A DNA stretch of 64,000 bases from Lachnospiraceae bacterium (GCA_017521605.1 JAFXCD010000036.1:1-64000), one strand, 5' to 3'; positions 45,160 to 54,472 are shown, counted from the stretch's first letter. A program made the numbers and translations. Notes: generated by a model from the sequence alone, not told the origin.

Positions 45160-45645
45160 ATGAGTAAAAAAGCTACGAAAGCAGCCGATAATATGTATTA
45201 TCTTGCACGTTGCGAAGCCTCAGCGTGCAACGCCGATTTTTCCAGCCGTGAGAAAGCTGCAGAAATTGTAGGTATAGACCGTACCCGTTTGGCACGAATT
45301 GAGTTAGATACCATTGCTCCCTATCCGGAAGAAGTAAAGGCCATGGCTGCTGCATACAATACCCCTGAGCTATGTAATTCCTATTGTGCCCGCGAGTGCC
45401 CTATTGGTATAGATAATGTTTCTGAGGTTACTATTGACGATTTTGATCGCCTTGCCCTTAAAGTATTAGGTTCTCTAAAAGATATTGATTCTTTACGTAC
45501 TTCTCTGATTTCCATATCAGAGGATGGTTATATTGACGAATCAGAGAAAGAAGCTTTTCAGGATATATTGGATTCTTTAGAAAAAATCAGTACCAATGCC
45601 AGAGCTTTACAGCTGTGGGCACTAAAAAATATACAATTAAAATAA
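45160..45645 (+). CDS. helix-turn-helix regulator with a cysteine cluster
   Basis: The 161-residue protein has an XRE-like helix-turn-helix (SREKAAEIVGIDRTRLARIE) and then an unusual CNSYCARECP cysteine run (CxxxCxxxC), which could bind a metal or iron-sulfur cluster. The C-terminal half is helical. It is 66 nt upstream of the NitT/TauT-type binding protein on the same strand and may regulate it. An 11-bp palindrome sits just before its start. Confidence 0.7.
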   Translation: MSKKATKAADNMYYLARCEASACNADFSSREKAAEIVGIDRTRLARIELDTIAPYPEEVKAMAAAYNTPELCNSYCARECPIGIDNVSEVTIDDFDRLALKVLGSLKDIDSLRTSLISISEDGYIDESEKEAFQDILDSLEKISTNARALQLWALKNIQLK

Positions 45646-45710
45646 ACTACATATGAACTTTTTTCCCAACCGCTAATATAATAAAGCATCAAGACAAAAT
45701 GGAGGTTTTT

Positions 45711-46727
45711 ATGAAAAAGCATTTTCGCTTTCGCCTCACCCTTTCCCTGATGCTGGTATTAACGGTTGGGATTTTTAGTGGTTGTGGTGCAAATACTGTA
45801 ACAAATGAAAAAAACTTAACTCCTGTCACTCTAAACGAAGTGGCTCATTCCATCTTCTATGCCCCTATGTATGTAGCAATTGAGGAAGGATATTTCATAG
45901 AAGAAGGCATTGATATTACCCTTGTTACCGGTTTTGGTGCAGACAAAACCATGACTGCTGTATTAACTAATGAAGCAGAAATTGGTTTTATGGGTAGCGA
46001 AAGTACTATTTATACTTATGCAGGCGGCACAGAGGATTATGTGGTAAACTTTGCCCAATTAACCCAACGTGCAGGCAACTTCCTTGTCTCCAGAGAGCCT
46101 ATTGAAAATTTCACTTGGGATATGATAAAAGGAAAAACTGTATTAGGCGGCCGCGCCGGTGGTATGCCTCAGATGGTATTTGAATATATTCTGGAAATGA
46201 ACAACATTAATCCAACCACAGATGTGAACATTAATCAAAGCATCGATTTTGGTTCTACTGCTGCCGCTTTTTCCGGTGGTGACGCAGACTTCACTGTAGA
46301 GTTTGAACCACATGCCACCTCTTTGGAAGAAAAAGGTGACGGTTATGTAGTGGCTTCCCTTGGAGAAGATTCCGGTTATGTACCTTACACCGCATTCTGT
46401 GCCAAAAAAAGCTACATGGAATCCAATCCACAGGTGATTCAAGCATTTACTAACGCATTGCAAAAAGGAATGAATTATGTACAGACCCATACCCCTGAGG
46501 AAATCGCCAAAATCATAGCTCCCCAATTTGCAGAAACAGACATTGATACCCTCACTACTATCGTAGCTCGTTACCATGAGCAGGATACCTGGAAGGCTAA
46601 CTTAATTTTCAATAAGGATTCTTTCGATTTATTACAAAATATCTTGGAGAATTCCGGTGTACTGGAGAATAGAGTTCCTTATGAAGATTTGGTAACTACT
46701 GAGTTTGCCGAAAAAGCCATACAATAA
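45711..46727 (+). CDS. NitT/TauT-type ABC substrate-binding lipoprotein
   Basis: I use ATG 45711 (338 residues), 5 nt after GGAGG. It has a lipoprotein signal with lipobox IFSGC. The body starts VTLNEVAHSIFYAPMYVAIE, the NMT1/SsuA-like signature of proteins binding nitrate, sulfonates, pyrimidine precursors or similar molecules. No permease or ATPase gene is adjacent, so it probably feeds a transporter encoded elsewhere. Confidence 0.85.
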   Translation: MKKHFRFRLTLSLMLVLTVGIFSGCGANTVTNEKNLTPVTLNEVAHSIFYAPMYVAIEEGYFIEEGIDITLVTGFGADKTMTAVLTNEAEIGFMGSESTIYTYAGGTEDYVVNFAQLTQRAGNFLVSREPIENFTWDMIKGKTVLGGRAGGMPQMVFEYILEMNNINPTTDVNINQSIDFGSTAAAFSGGDADFTVEFEPHATSLEEKGDGYVVASLGEDSGYVPYTAFCAKKSYMESNPQVIQAFTNALQKGMNYVQTHTPEEIAKIIAPQFAETDIDTLTTIVARYHEQDTWKANLIFNKDSFDLLQNILENSGVLENRVPYEDLVTTEFAEKAIQ

Positions 46728-46735
46728 ATAGATTA

Positions 46736-46757
46736 GGGAGCCTTTCGAAAGGCTCCC
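46736..46757. terminator. bidirectional terminator, perfect 11-bp palindrome
   Basis: GGGAGCCTTTC and GAAAGGCTCCC form a self-complementary 22-nt palindrome between the convergent binding-protein and DUF1836 genes. Confidence 0.85.
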
Positions 46758-46761
46758 TCAA

Positions 46762-47406
46762 TTATACTTCACTATTCTTTTTTTCCTTTTCTGACTTATG
46801 AGTCTTCTCCGGTGCCTTGGGACGCATATCATCAATCATTTTCTCTATAATCAATTTCTTGATATATACATCATAGCTTAACAGACAGATAAACGAAAAT
46901 TGTCGTAAGAATTCAGCTTCTTCCTCCGATACACCTTCAAAAGAATTCTCTGCCATCTCATACTTCTTCATTATATCCTGTTTCAAAACCTCAATTTCAT
47001 TGGGCTCCATTTGAAATACTTCTTCATAAATCTCTTTAATTCCATAATCCTTGCCATTCTGAAAATATTTCTCTGTAATAGGTTTTAATAAGGTTTGTAT
47101 ATCACTGATGGATAGAATTCCTTTGAAATAATAAATAAAAATCAATATCAGTACATGCTCTTTGGAGTATTTCTTCTTTATTGGTGGTGGCAGCAAATCA
47201 TTCTTAGCATAATTATTTATCATGGTTTTTGTTAATATTTTATCCTCTTGAGGATATCTGGTAACCGAGCGTAACTTTTTATCCATCAATGTAGTTACCT
47301 GGTCCATATATAAATCAATACCTGGAATTTCATCTAATTTAATATATTCCAAACCTTCCAAGCTTTCCGTTATACTTTTTACCAAATTTTTCGTATCTAT
47401 TTTCAA
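46762..47406 (-). CDS. DUF1836 domain protein
   Basis: The 214-residue protein shows the DUF1836 pattern: DEIPGIDLYMDQVTTLMDKK near the start, LTKTMINNYAKNDLLPPPIK and HVLILIFIYYFKGILSISDI. The middle region resembles MerR-type helix-turn-helix proteins, so a DNA-binding regulator is likely, but no target is known. The C-terminal 15 residues are lysine-rich. Confidence 0.8.
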   Translation of the reverse strand: MKIDTKNLVKSITESLEGLEYIKLDEIPGIDLYMDQVTTLMDKKLRSVTRYPQEDKILTKTMINNYAKNDLLPPPIKKKYSKEHVLILIFIYYFKGILSISDIQTLLKPITEKYFQNGKDYGIKEIYEEVFQMEPNEIEVLKQDIMKKYEMAENSFEGVSEEEAEFLRQFSFICLLSYDVYIKKLIIEKMIDDMRPKAPEKTHKSEKEKKNSEV

Positions 47407-47614
47407 TTCAATCTCCCCCTCCTCATATGTAAACCATGTTCTTTCTCTATTATATAGTATTCATTACTACATAGCAACCATTTATTTTTAGAATTCACTC
47501 TTTACTTTATTACTTTAGTATGTTAAAATCATAATAGCATAATGTGTTACAATTCACAGTACAAAAGTAAAACTAAGAATTGCCGCCTCAAAGAACGGCA
47601 GAATGAGAGGTATT

Positions 47615-47905
47615 ATGAACAAAAAAATTAAAACCGAAGCAGTTGACCGCCTTTTTGATGCTATCTTAAGTTTGGAAAATAAGGAAGAGTGCTACAGCTT
47701 CTTTGAAGACCTTTGTACCGTTAACGAATTATTATCCTTATCCCAGCGCTTTGAAGTGGCTGCTATGCTGAAGAATCGCAACACTTATTTGGAAATTGCC
47801 GAAAAAACCGGTGCTTCTACTGCCACCATCAGTCGTGTAAACCGCTCTTTAAACTATGGCAATGATGGTTACGATTTGGTGTTTGCAAGAATCAATAACC
47901 AATAA
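47615..47905 (+). CDS. TrpR-like regulator of the YerC/YecD family
   Basis: I use ATG 47615 (96 residues), preceded by AGAGG. It matches the YerC/YecD Trp-repressor-like family: LFDAILSLENKEECYSFFED, LCTVNELLSLSQRFEVAAML, and the HTH-like YLEIAEKTGASTATISRVNR. The family is of TrpR fold; its operator and ligand are not known. It is followed by a strong terminator shared with the convergent LytM-like gene. Confidence 0.9.
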   Translation: MNKKIKTEAVDRLFDAILSLENKEECYSFFEDLCTVNELLSLSQRFEVAAMLKNRNTYLEIAEKTGASTATISRVNRSLNYGNDGYDLVFARINNQ

Positions 47906-47917
47906 AAATAAAAATTA

Positions 47918-47950
47918 GACCTTTCAAAATGTTTAATATTTTGAAAGGTC
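47918..47950. terminator. bidirectional terminator
   Basis: GACCTTTCAAAAT (47918-47930) and ATTTTGAAAGGTC (47938-47950) form a perfect 13-bp stem with a 7-nt loop between two convergent genes. Confidence 0.88.
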
Positions 47951-47956
47951 TTAATT

Positions 47957-48703
47957 TTATCCATCAATCTCTATAACTTCCATAGGATTTACAAAAATCC
48001 CATCTTTCATAATCTGGTATCCCAGCTTAAGACTATTACTATCCATTACAAAAATTGTTATTCCTTGCATTACTTCCTCTCCCTGTTTTACTTTGGGAGT
48101 ACTTATATTACGATAAATGGTCACATAACCATTACTATGATCAATGGTTACCTTGTATCCCTGTTCCGGTTCCTCAATAATCTCTGTCACAGTTCCACTG
48201 GCTGTTGCCACTACCAATGCTCCTTCTGAAGCATTGAATATACAAGACGGCTCTCCCTCACTGATTTCCTCTATCGTCGCAGCACCGGTCAATGGTAAAA
48301 GCACAGGATTATAAAGCTCATCCCTTTCTGCCTTCAGTGCTTCCACTTCTTCTTTCTGCAAACCCACAGTAGAGGTCAGTAATTCCATTTCTTCTTTAAG
48401 TCTATCAATTTCCTCTTCATAGCGTTTTGCTTCATCATCTGCAGCTTCCTGTTGTGTCTGAAGTTTTTGTTCCATTTCCTTCACAGTACCCTGATGTACC
48501 GCTATCTTCTGGTTCGCTGCATTCCATATCTGGTCTTCATATAAAATATATCCAAAGCCCACACCAATGACCAAACACAAGGTAATAATTACAAGCCATA
48601 ATAACCATGGTCTGATTTGAAATTGTTTTACCTTAGCATCTTCCGCATTAGAAGTCACAATAACCACATGATTCTTCTTTTGCTTATGCTTTTTGGTTTC
48701 CAT
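47957..48703 (-). CDS. membrane protein with coiled coil and degenerate LytM/M23 domain
   Basis: The 248-residue protein has a basic N-terminus, one TM helix (about residues 35-55), a Glu-rich coiled coil (about 80-130) and a C-terminal M23-like domain. The fold markers survive (ASEGALVVATASGTV, GYKVTIDHSNGYVTIYRN, VKQGEEVMQG), but the metal-binding HxxxD and HLHFE are replaced (YRNI; KLGYQI). It is therefore probably a non-catalytic LytM protein of the type that activates or scaffolds amidases. Confidence 0.75.
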   Translation of the reverse strand: METKKHKQKKNHVVIVTSNAEDAKVKQFQIRPWLLWLVIITLCLVIGVGFGYILYEDQIWNAANQKIAVHQGTVKEMEQKLQTQQEAADDEAKRYEEEIDRLKEEMELLTSTVGLQKEEVEALKAERDELYNPVLLPLTGAATIEEISEGEPSCIFNASEGALVVATASGTVTEIIEEPEQGYKVTIDHSNGYVTIYRNISTPKVKQGEEVMQGITIFVMDSNSLKLGYQIMKDGIFVNPMEVIEIDG

Positions 48704-48810
48704 AAGAGAATCCTCCTACCATAAATTTTTACTATTTTATCATAGGTCTTATAGGAACTCAACTCCTTTTGCCATTTTCTTTCTTTTTTGTATAGTTTTA
48801 CCATATGTAA

Positions 48811-49860
48811 TTATATATTTAATTGCATATCGCCCTGCTTAATCCATTTTTTCTTTCTCATAAATTCAGATATTAACAAAGTCAATACAGCAGGAAGTAC
48901 AAAATGCATAATTACAATTAATATAACAGCCAACACCTTATCTGTTCCGGCCTCTACCATGGTCGTATATGCTGAAATCTGTCCAACAAATCCGGCAGAC
49001 CCCATACCGGAACCTACCGGATTGCTCTCCATTTTTAGCACTGCAGACGCAATAGGTCCTAAAATAGCACTGGAAACAATTGCCGGAAGCCAGATAATAG
49101 GTTTCTTAACAATATTGGGTACCTGCAACATAGAAGTTCCTATCCCTTGCGCAATCAAACCTCCCATCTTGTTCTCACGATAGCTGGCAACTGCAAAACC
49201 TACCATGTTACAGCAACACCCTACTGTAGCCGCACCTGCAGCCAGTCCGGTAATCCCCATACTAACACCAATTGCTGCCGAACTGATTGGCAGTGTTAAA
49301 ATCATACCCATTAAAACAGATACAATGATACCTCCAACTACCGGATACTGTTCTACATTTACGTTTACCAGTTCTCCCAGCCAGGTCATAAATGCTGTAA
49401 TGGGTGGTCCCACAAAGAATCCCACCATTGCACCTGTAAAAATAGAGACTAAAGGAGTTATAATAATATCAACTTTGGTTTTACCGGATACTAACTGTCC
49501 CAGCTTAATTCCTACTATAGCTGCCACAAAGGCCCCCAAAGGTTCACCGGGCTTTCCTATTGCAAAGCCTTCCATTGTCATTACACTTGGAAATGCACCA
49601 ATCATACCGGTTACTGCTGCCGCAACCGTTACTAATGGGCTTGACTTTAATTTACTTGCCACCCCCACACCAATGCCGGCACCGGTTAATGATTTGGCCA
49701 CATTACCCATTGCAGTCAGATATGCACCAAACTCTCCACCTATTAAACTTCCCAACTGACATATAATGGTACCTATAATCAAAGTTGCAAACAACCCTAA
49801 TGCCATACCACTTAAACCATCGATAAATATTTCATTCAAAAACTTCTTAATTCCCTTCAT
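48811..49860 (-). CDS. PTS EIIC-like membrane transporter
   Basis: I use ATG 49860 (349 residues), 5 nt after GGAGG. About ten hydrophobic segments with GAGIGVGVASKLKSSPLVTVAA and GTSMLQVPNIVKKPIIWLPA match the PTS_EIIC_2 family, which lacks associated EIIA/EIIB domains. Substrate unknown. Its own promoter lies at 49896-49923. Confidence 0.75.
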   Translation of the reverse strand: MKGIKKFLNEIFIDGLSGMALGLFATLIIGTIICQLGSLIGGEFGAYLTAMGNVAKSLTGAGIGVGVASKLKSSPLVTVAAAVTGMIGAFPSVMTMEGFAIGKPGEPLGAFVAAIVGIKLGQLVSGKTKVDIIITPLVSIFTGAMVGFFVGPPITAFMTWLGELVNVNVEQYPVVGGIIVSVLMGMILTLPISSAAIGVSMGITGLAAGAATVGCCCNMVGFAVASYRENKMGGLIAQGIGTSMLQVPNIVKKPIIWLPAIVSSAILGPIASAVLKMESNPVGSGMGSAGFVGQISAYTTMVEAGTDKVLAVILIVIMHFVLPAVLTLLISEFMRKKKWIKQGDMQLNI

Positions 49861-49895
49861 AATTTCCTCCATTTATCACTCTATCGTAGTAACGT

Positions 49896-49923
49896 ATTAT
49901 AGAATAGCATGCAAATACTGCAA
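49896..49923 (-). promoter_or_regulatory. promoter of the EIIC-like gene
   Basis: On the minus strand -35 TTGCAG (49918-49923) and -10 TATAAT (49896-49901) are 16 nt apart. Confidence 0.5.
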
Positions 49924-49972
49924 ATGTAAATAGAAATTCTTAAAATTTCATAAAATCACTCCTTGTTTTTTC

Positions 49973-50001
49973 TTTACTTTTTGGAAAAAATATGATATTC
50001 T
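49973..50001 (+). promoter_or_regulatory. promoter of the cold shock gene
   Basis: TTTACT (49973-49978) and TATTCT (49996-50001) are 17 nt apart. The leader carries a small GTTGTA/TACAAC hairpin (50008-50022). Confidence 0.55.
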
Positions 50002-50047
50002 TATATTGTTGTAATATACAACGTAATTTTTATTGGAGGTAGCTACA

Positions 50048-50248
50048 ATGAACAAAGGTACAGTAAAGTGGTTTAACAACCAAAAGGGTTACGGTTTCAT
50101 CTCTGATGAAGCAGGCAATGACGTTTTCGTACATTACTCAGGCATCAACACTGACGGTTTCAAGTCTTTGGAAGAAGGCGCAGCAGTTGAGTTCGAAGTA
50201 GTTAATGGTGAAAAAGGACCTCAGGCTGTAAACGTAACCAAGTTATAA
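50048..50248 (+). CDS. cold shock protein (CspA family)
   Basis: I use ATG 50048 (66 residues), 8 nt after GGAGG. The nucleic-acid-binding motifs are present: [17 protein letters not shown] (RNP1) and DVFVHYSGI (RNP2). It is an RNA chaperone of the CspA/CspB kind. A strong terminator follows within 100 nt. Confidence 0.96.
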   Translation: MNKGTVKWFNNQKGYGFISDEAGNDVFVHYSGINTDGFKSLEEGAAVEFEVVNGEKGPQAVNVTKL

Positions 50249-50348
50249 GATTACTTATAACCTCATAATCAGTAACACGATGTACCTGTTTTAATATAAT
50301 GCTTAGCTTACATTTATTTTGACATGCAATATCGTTTTATAGGATTAG

Positions 50349-50379
50349 AAAAAGGACTGCTTAATGCAGTCCTTTTTTT
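50349..50379. terminator. bidirectional terminator of the cold shock and hisA genes
   Basis: AAAAAGGACTGC and GCAGTCCTTTTT form a 12-bp stem with a TTAAT loop and a 7-nt T-run on the plus strand. The A-run gives the same on the minus strand. Confidence 0.95.
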
Positions 50380-50386
50380 GCATTTT

Positions 50387-51160
50387 CTATTTCAGTCTTT
50401 TTGCAATTTCTTTCCACTCCAGTTCTCCACCAAACAAGTCCAATGCGCTACCAATGGTTACATTTAACCTATTCTGCCCTAATTCTTTTAGCAAATCCAA
50501 ATCTTCATAACTATGGACTCCACCTGCATAAGTAATGGGCAGCCCATTCCAACCACCCAGCAGCTCTACCAATTGAGTCTCTATACCATTTACCTTACCC
50601 TCCACATCCACTGCATGAATCAAAAATTCACTACAATAGGCAGACAATTTCTCCATAAGCTCTACGCTGACCACTTCATCAGTCAGGTTCTGCCATCTGT
50701 CCGTTACAATTCGGTATTCCTTATCTACCTTTTTACAGCTTAAATCCAATACTAGATGTTCCTTACCTACAGCTTCTACCAGCTTTTCCAAACGTTCATA
50801 ATCAATGCGTCCGCCATAAAACACGTAGGAAGTAACAATTACATGACTGGCTCCGGCTTCCAGATATTCACAGGCATTCTCTGGTGTAATACCACCACCC
50901 ACCTGCAACCCGTAAGGATACTCCTTTAAGGCCGACATGGCTTGTGCTTTGGTAGCCTCATAATGCTCGCTGCTAACCGGATTTAACAAAATAATATGTC
51001 CTCCTTTTAAGCCGGCTTCTTTATATAATTTTGCATAAAAGTGCGCATCCTGCTTTGCCACAAAATTTTCTTCTGCCAAATCATTCCAATCTTTTAGACT
51101 TCCACCTACAATCTGTTTAACCTGTCCATTATGAATATCAATACATGGTCTGAATTCCAT
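50387..51160 (-). CDS. hisA: HisA isomerase, eukaryotic-like type
   Basis: The 257-residue protein begins FRPCIDIHNGQVKQIVGGSL, has LQVGGGITPENACEYLEAGA and the second half-barrel AGGVHSYEDLDLLKELG. These are closer to the fungal/plant HisA (HIS6-like) than to typical bacterial HisA. It catalyses the ProFAR isomerisation of histidine synthesis. No other his gene is nearby. AGGAGA lies before the start. Confidence 0.85.
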   Translation of the reverse strand: MEFRPCIDIHNGQVKQIVGGSLKDWNDLAEENFVAKQDAHFYAKLYKEAGLKGGHIILLNPVSSEHYEATKAQAMSALKEYPYGLQVGGGITPENACEYLEAGASHVIVTSYVFYGGRIDYERLEKLVEAVGKEHLVLDLSCKKVDKEYRIVTDRWQNLTDEVVSVELMEKLSAYCSEFLIHAVDVEGKVNGIETQLVELLGGWNGLPITYAGGVHSYEDLDLLKELGQNRLNVTIGSALDLFGGELEWKEIAKRLK

Positions 51161-51256
51161 ATGTCATCTCCTAATTTTTTTATAATAATTTGAATATTCT
51201 TATAAAAGAAACACATACTATCTACGGAGTTAATAATGAAAAGGAGGTATAATATT

Positions 51257-51664
51257 ATGCGCTTCAAAAAAAGTAAACATCTTCTTGTACTTTGCCTGAC
51301 TATTTGCTTTGTATGTTTAGCTACAGGTTGTACAAGAGATGACAATAGCGGTGACCCTTCCGGCGAAATGGCCGGAACCGCAACCGAATCCCCTTCTCCT
51401 AACCCCACTACAACTCCTTCCGATACCAACAACATGAATAATACCGATGCTGCCAATGACGGTCTTATGGACGACACCTCAAACACAGTAGGTGATGTCA
51501 TTGATGATGCAGGCAATGCTGTTGGAAACGTGACCGACGATGTAGTAGATGGCGTTGGCGATATGGTTGATGATATTACCGGTGATAGCAATACCGATAA
51601 TGGTAATACCGGTAATAGTAATACCGGAAGCACCACCTCAACTACCGGTAACGGTAGCCGCTAA
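51257..51664 (+). CDS. lipoprotein with low-complexity Asp/Asn/Thr tail
   Basis: I use ATG 51257 (135 residues), 9 nt after AAAGGAGG. The signal peptide ends with lipobox LATGC. The mature chain is rich in Thr, Ser, Pro, Asn, Asp and Gly with weak repeats (DDVVDGVGDMVDDITGD). It is probably a surface-exposed, unstructured lipoprotein. No domain is recognised. Confidence 0.75.
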   Translation: MRFKKSKHLLVLCLTICFVCLATGCTRDDNSGDPSGEMAGTATESPSPNPTTTPSDTNNMNNTDAANDGLMDDTSNTVGDVIDDAGNAVGNVTDDVVDGVGDMVDDITGDSNTDNGNTGNSNTGSTTSTTGNGSR

Positions 51665-51672
51665 TTTGCAGA

Positions 51673-51694
51673 GAGGACGCCCGGAAGCGTCCTC
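51673..51694. terminator. bidirectional terminator
   Basis: GAGGACGC and GCGTCCTC form an 8-bp stem with a CCGGAA loop, followed by TTTA, between the lipoprotein and fbp genes. Confidence 0.85.
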
Positions 51695-51702
51695 TTTATA
51701 TT

Positions 51703-53658
51703 TTACTTTTCTTCCTCTGCAATTTTACCTTCTTCAAACGCCTCTAACAACTGTTCCAAATAATAAATCCGTTCTCTTAATGCTGTACCAATATCTGTAT
51801 CATTTACCAGCTTCCTATATGGAAATTTCTCTACCACAATAGCTTCTGATACAATATCCGTTTCATTCACAATAGCTTCTCTGGTAGATTCAAAGGGTTT
51901 ATGCGCCACCAGACGCATGCCTCTGGAATTACATACCAAAGTATAACCTGCATTACCGGTCTTTTTATGATAAGCCTTGGAAAAACCGCCGTCAATAACC
52001 AAAAGCTTTCCACCACACTTAATCGGTGATTCTCCATGAATCTGTTCTACCGGTACATGTCCGTTAATAACATGAGCATTGGCTTTATCAAGGCCAAAAT
52101 CATCCAGAATGCGGTTAACCACCTCATCCTGCTCCAATAAGCGATAATAACTGTTCTTTTTTTCCTTATGAGTTTCCTTCTCTGCTACCAGATAGCGTTC
52201 AAAGGTTGTCATCTTATCTTTACCAAATACAGGGGAACCGGGGCCATTCCAAATATACCACAGAATATCCTGGCCTGCCTGACGCTCCTCAATATCTTTT
52301 GCATAATATCCTCTTCTGGCATAATGCTCTAATATATCATAAAGCTCCTTACCGGCATATTCTTCCTCAAACACCTGAACCTTGCTTAATTCTCCCTTAT
52401 CATCCATGGGAACACATCCATGATACAAAAGGTTTCCATTATAAATCTTATACATGCCACCTTTGGAATACATAAATCTCACATGTCTTTGCAATTTCTC
52501 ACATCTGACAAACGCGCCCTCCAGACGTTCCATAACCAGTCTTTCGGCTTCCGTTAATCGATAAGGCTCCTTCGGATCAATGGTGGGGAAATTAGTATCC
52601 AATAATCCATATTCCCGTCCATCCAGTGTTATAGTACCTTTTTCATAATCTATTCGGTTCAACACCAGTCTGTCATCCATATGAAACCATTCATTTCGCA
52701 TGATTACCTGACCATCCAGCTTAAACTTCATTACTGCAATCGCTTTATGCATCTTCTGATCCAGGCTCAAATCCTTGGTATTGTAGTTGGTATTATGACG
52801 TATGGCAAAAGCCTCACAATCATCATCTCCATAGGTTTCCAAAGCAAATGCTGCCAAAGGAAGCAAATTGATACCATAGCCATCCTCTAATGTAGAAAGA
52901 TTGCCATAAGTAGCTGCAGAACGAATCACATTAGCAATACATGCCCAATGTCCGCAGGCAGCTCCCATCCAGACAATATCATGATTGCCCCACTGAATAT
53001 CTACGGAATGATAATCACAAAGCATATCCATAATAATATGGGCACCATCACCTCTGTCAAAAATATCACCAACAATATGTAAATGATCCACTACCATACG
53101 TTGTGTCAAATGACACAGTGCCTCAATAAACTGGGGAGCTCGGCCAATTCGGATAATGGTATGTATGATTTCATTGTAATAAGCTTCCTTATCTTGAATC
53201 TCTTCCTTTTCCGCAATCAATTCTTCGATAACATAGGCAAAATCCTTAGGCAATGCCTTGCGCACCTTGGAACGGGTATATTTTGAAGAAACCCTCTTTA
53301 CCAGCTGCACAAGACGATGCAGGGTAATCTTGTACCAATCCGTAAGATTCTCCTCTTCTCTCTGTACGATTTCCAACTTCTCCTCCGGATAGTAAATCAA
53401 GGTAGCAAGACTCTTTTTATCCTTGGTACTGATGGTATGTCCAAACACTTCCTCAATTTTAAAATGAACAGAACCGGAACCATTTCGCAAAACATGGCGG
53501 AATTGTTCATCCTCTCCATGAATGTCCGTCAAAAAATGCTCGGTTGCCTTCGGTAGGTTTAAAATGGACTGCAGATTAATAATTTCCGTAGCCGCTGCCG
53601 CACTATTGGGATATTCTCTTGCCAGACTTTTCAGTAATGCCAGATTGGTTTCCGTCAT
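51703..53658 (-). CDS. fbp: fructose-1,6-bisphosphatase, class III
   Basis: The 651-residue length and sequence are those of the Firmicutes class III enzyme. The metallophosphoesterase core shows HIVGDIFDRGDGAH, QWGNHDIVWMGAA and later INGHVPVEQIHGES. It catalyses the irreversible step of gluconeogenesis. The start has GGAGG at 6 nt. The gene stands alone between the lipoprotein and dapB. Confidence 0.95.
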   Translation of the reverse strand: MTETNLALLKSLAREYPNSAAAATEIINLQSILNLPKATEHFLTDIHGEDEQFRHVLRNGSGSVHFKIEEVFGHTISTKDKKSLATLIYYPEEKLEIVQREEENLTDWYKITLHRLVQLVKRVSSKYTRSKVRKALPKDFAYVIEELIAEKEEIQDKEAYYNEIIHTIIRIGRAPQFIEALCHLTQRMVVDHLHIVGDIFDRGDGAHIIMDMLCDYHSVDIQWGNHDIVWMGAACGHWACIANVIRSAATYGNLSTLEDGYGINLLPLAAFALETYGDDDCEAFAIRHNTNYNTKDLSLDQKMHKAIAVMKFKLDGQVIMRNEWFHMDDRLVLNRIDYEKGTITLDGREYGLLDTNFPTIDPKEPYRLTEAERLVMERLEGAFVRCEKLQRHVRFMYSKGGMYKIYNGNLLYHGCVPMDDKGELSKVQVFEEEYAGKELYDILEHYARRGYYAKDIEERQAGQDILWYIWNGPGSPVFGKDKMTTFERYLVAEKETHKEKKNSYYRLLEQDEVVNRILDDFGLDKANAHVINGHVPVEQIHGESPIKCGGKLLVIDGGFSKAYHKKTGNAGYTLVCNSRGMRLVAHKPFESTREAIVNETDIVSEAIVVEKFPYRKLVNDTDIGTALRERIYYLEQLLEAFEEGKIAEEEK

Positions 53659-53679
53659 CCTATACCTCCAAACTTTATC

Positions 53680-54438
53680 TTATGCATTAATTACATGACT
53701 CATATCATACATACCGGCTTCTTTTCCTGCCAAAAACTTAGCTGCCTGTACTGCTCCCTTTGCAAATACAGCCTTAGAATATGCGGTATGGGAAAAGGTA
53801 ATCACTTCATCTGCACCGGCAAAAATCACATCGTGGTCTCCTACAATGGTTCCGCCGCGTACGGCACTGATACCCATTTCCTTCTTACTTCTCTTCTCTC
53901 TTCTTGTACTTCTATCATAAACATATTCGTATTCATTGTCAAATTCAGCATTAATAGAATCTGCCAATGCTAAAGCAGTACCACTGGGAGCATCCAATTT
54001 AAGATTATGATGCTTCTCCACAATCTCAATATCAAAGCCTGCCGGAGCCAGTACACTTGCAGCTTCCTTCAGCATCTTTAACAGCAAATTAATACCTAAA
54101 GACATATTGGCAGACTTCAAAACAGCCACCTTCTTAGAAGCCTCTGCCACCTTCTGAAGCTGTTCTCCGTCCAAACCGGTGGTACAAAGCACGCAGGGCA
54201 AATTCTTCTCTATACAGTAATCAATCAGCTTATCAATAACCTTAGCAGTGGAAAAATCAATCAGTACATCTGCTTCCACATCACATTCCCTAATATCTGC
54301 AAATACCGGGTACGGGTTATGTCCATCATCCACCGGGTCAATACCAGCTACCATTTCCAGTTCTGCCTCTTCTGCTACCAGTCCGCTGATTACCTGCCCC
54401 ATTTTACCGTTACAACCATGCATAATCACTCTTATCAT
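53680..54438 (-). CDS. dapB: 4-hydroxy-tetrahydrodipicolinate reductase
   Basis: I use ATG 54438 (252 residues), 8 nt after GGAGG; the open frame upstream runs through an intercistronic hairpin. It has the NADPH-binding GCNGKMGQ, the catalytic KHHNLKLDAPSGTA and SAVRGGTIVGDHDV. It is the second step of the diaminopimelate/lysine pathway and follows dapA on the same transcript. Confidence 0.95.
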   Translation of the reverse strand: MIRVIMHGCNGKMGQVISGLVAEEAELEMVAGIDPVDDGHNPYPVFADIRECDVEADVLIDFSTAKVIDKLIDYCIEKNLPCVLCTTGLDGEQLQKVAEASKKVAVLKSANMSLGINLLLKMLKEAASVLAPAGFDIEIVEKHHNLKLDAPSGTALALADSINAEFDNEYEYVYDRSTRREKRSKKEMGISAVRGGTIVGDHDVIFAGADEVITFSHTAYSKAVFAKGAVQAAKFLAGKEAGMYDMSHVINA

Positions 54439-54472
54439 ATCGCTATCCTCCAAAACTCTAACATTCAGCACA

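Noticed and set aside
49205..49759. A 184-codon plus-strand frame opposite the EIIC-like gene
   Set aside because: It is a proline/alanine-rich antisense shadow of a hydrophobic membrane protein.
51106..51636. A 176-codon minus-strand frame opposite the lipoprotein
   Set aside because: It is rich in Pro, Ser and Thr because it mirrors a low-complexity Asp/Asn/Thr/Gly sequence; the plus-strand gene has AAAGGAGG and a lipobox.
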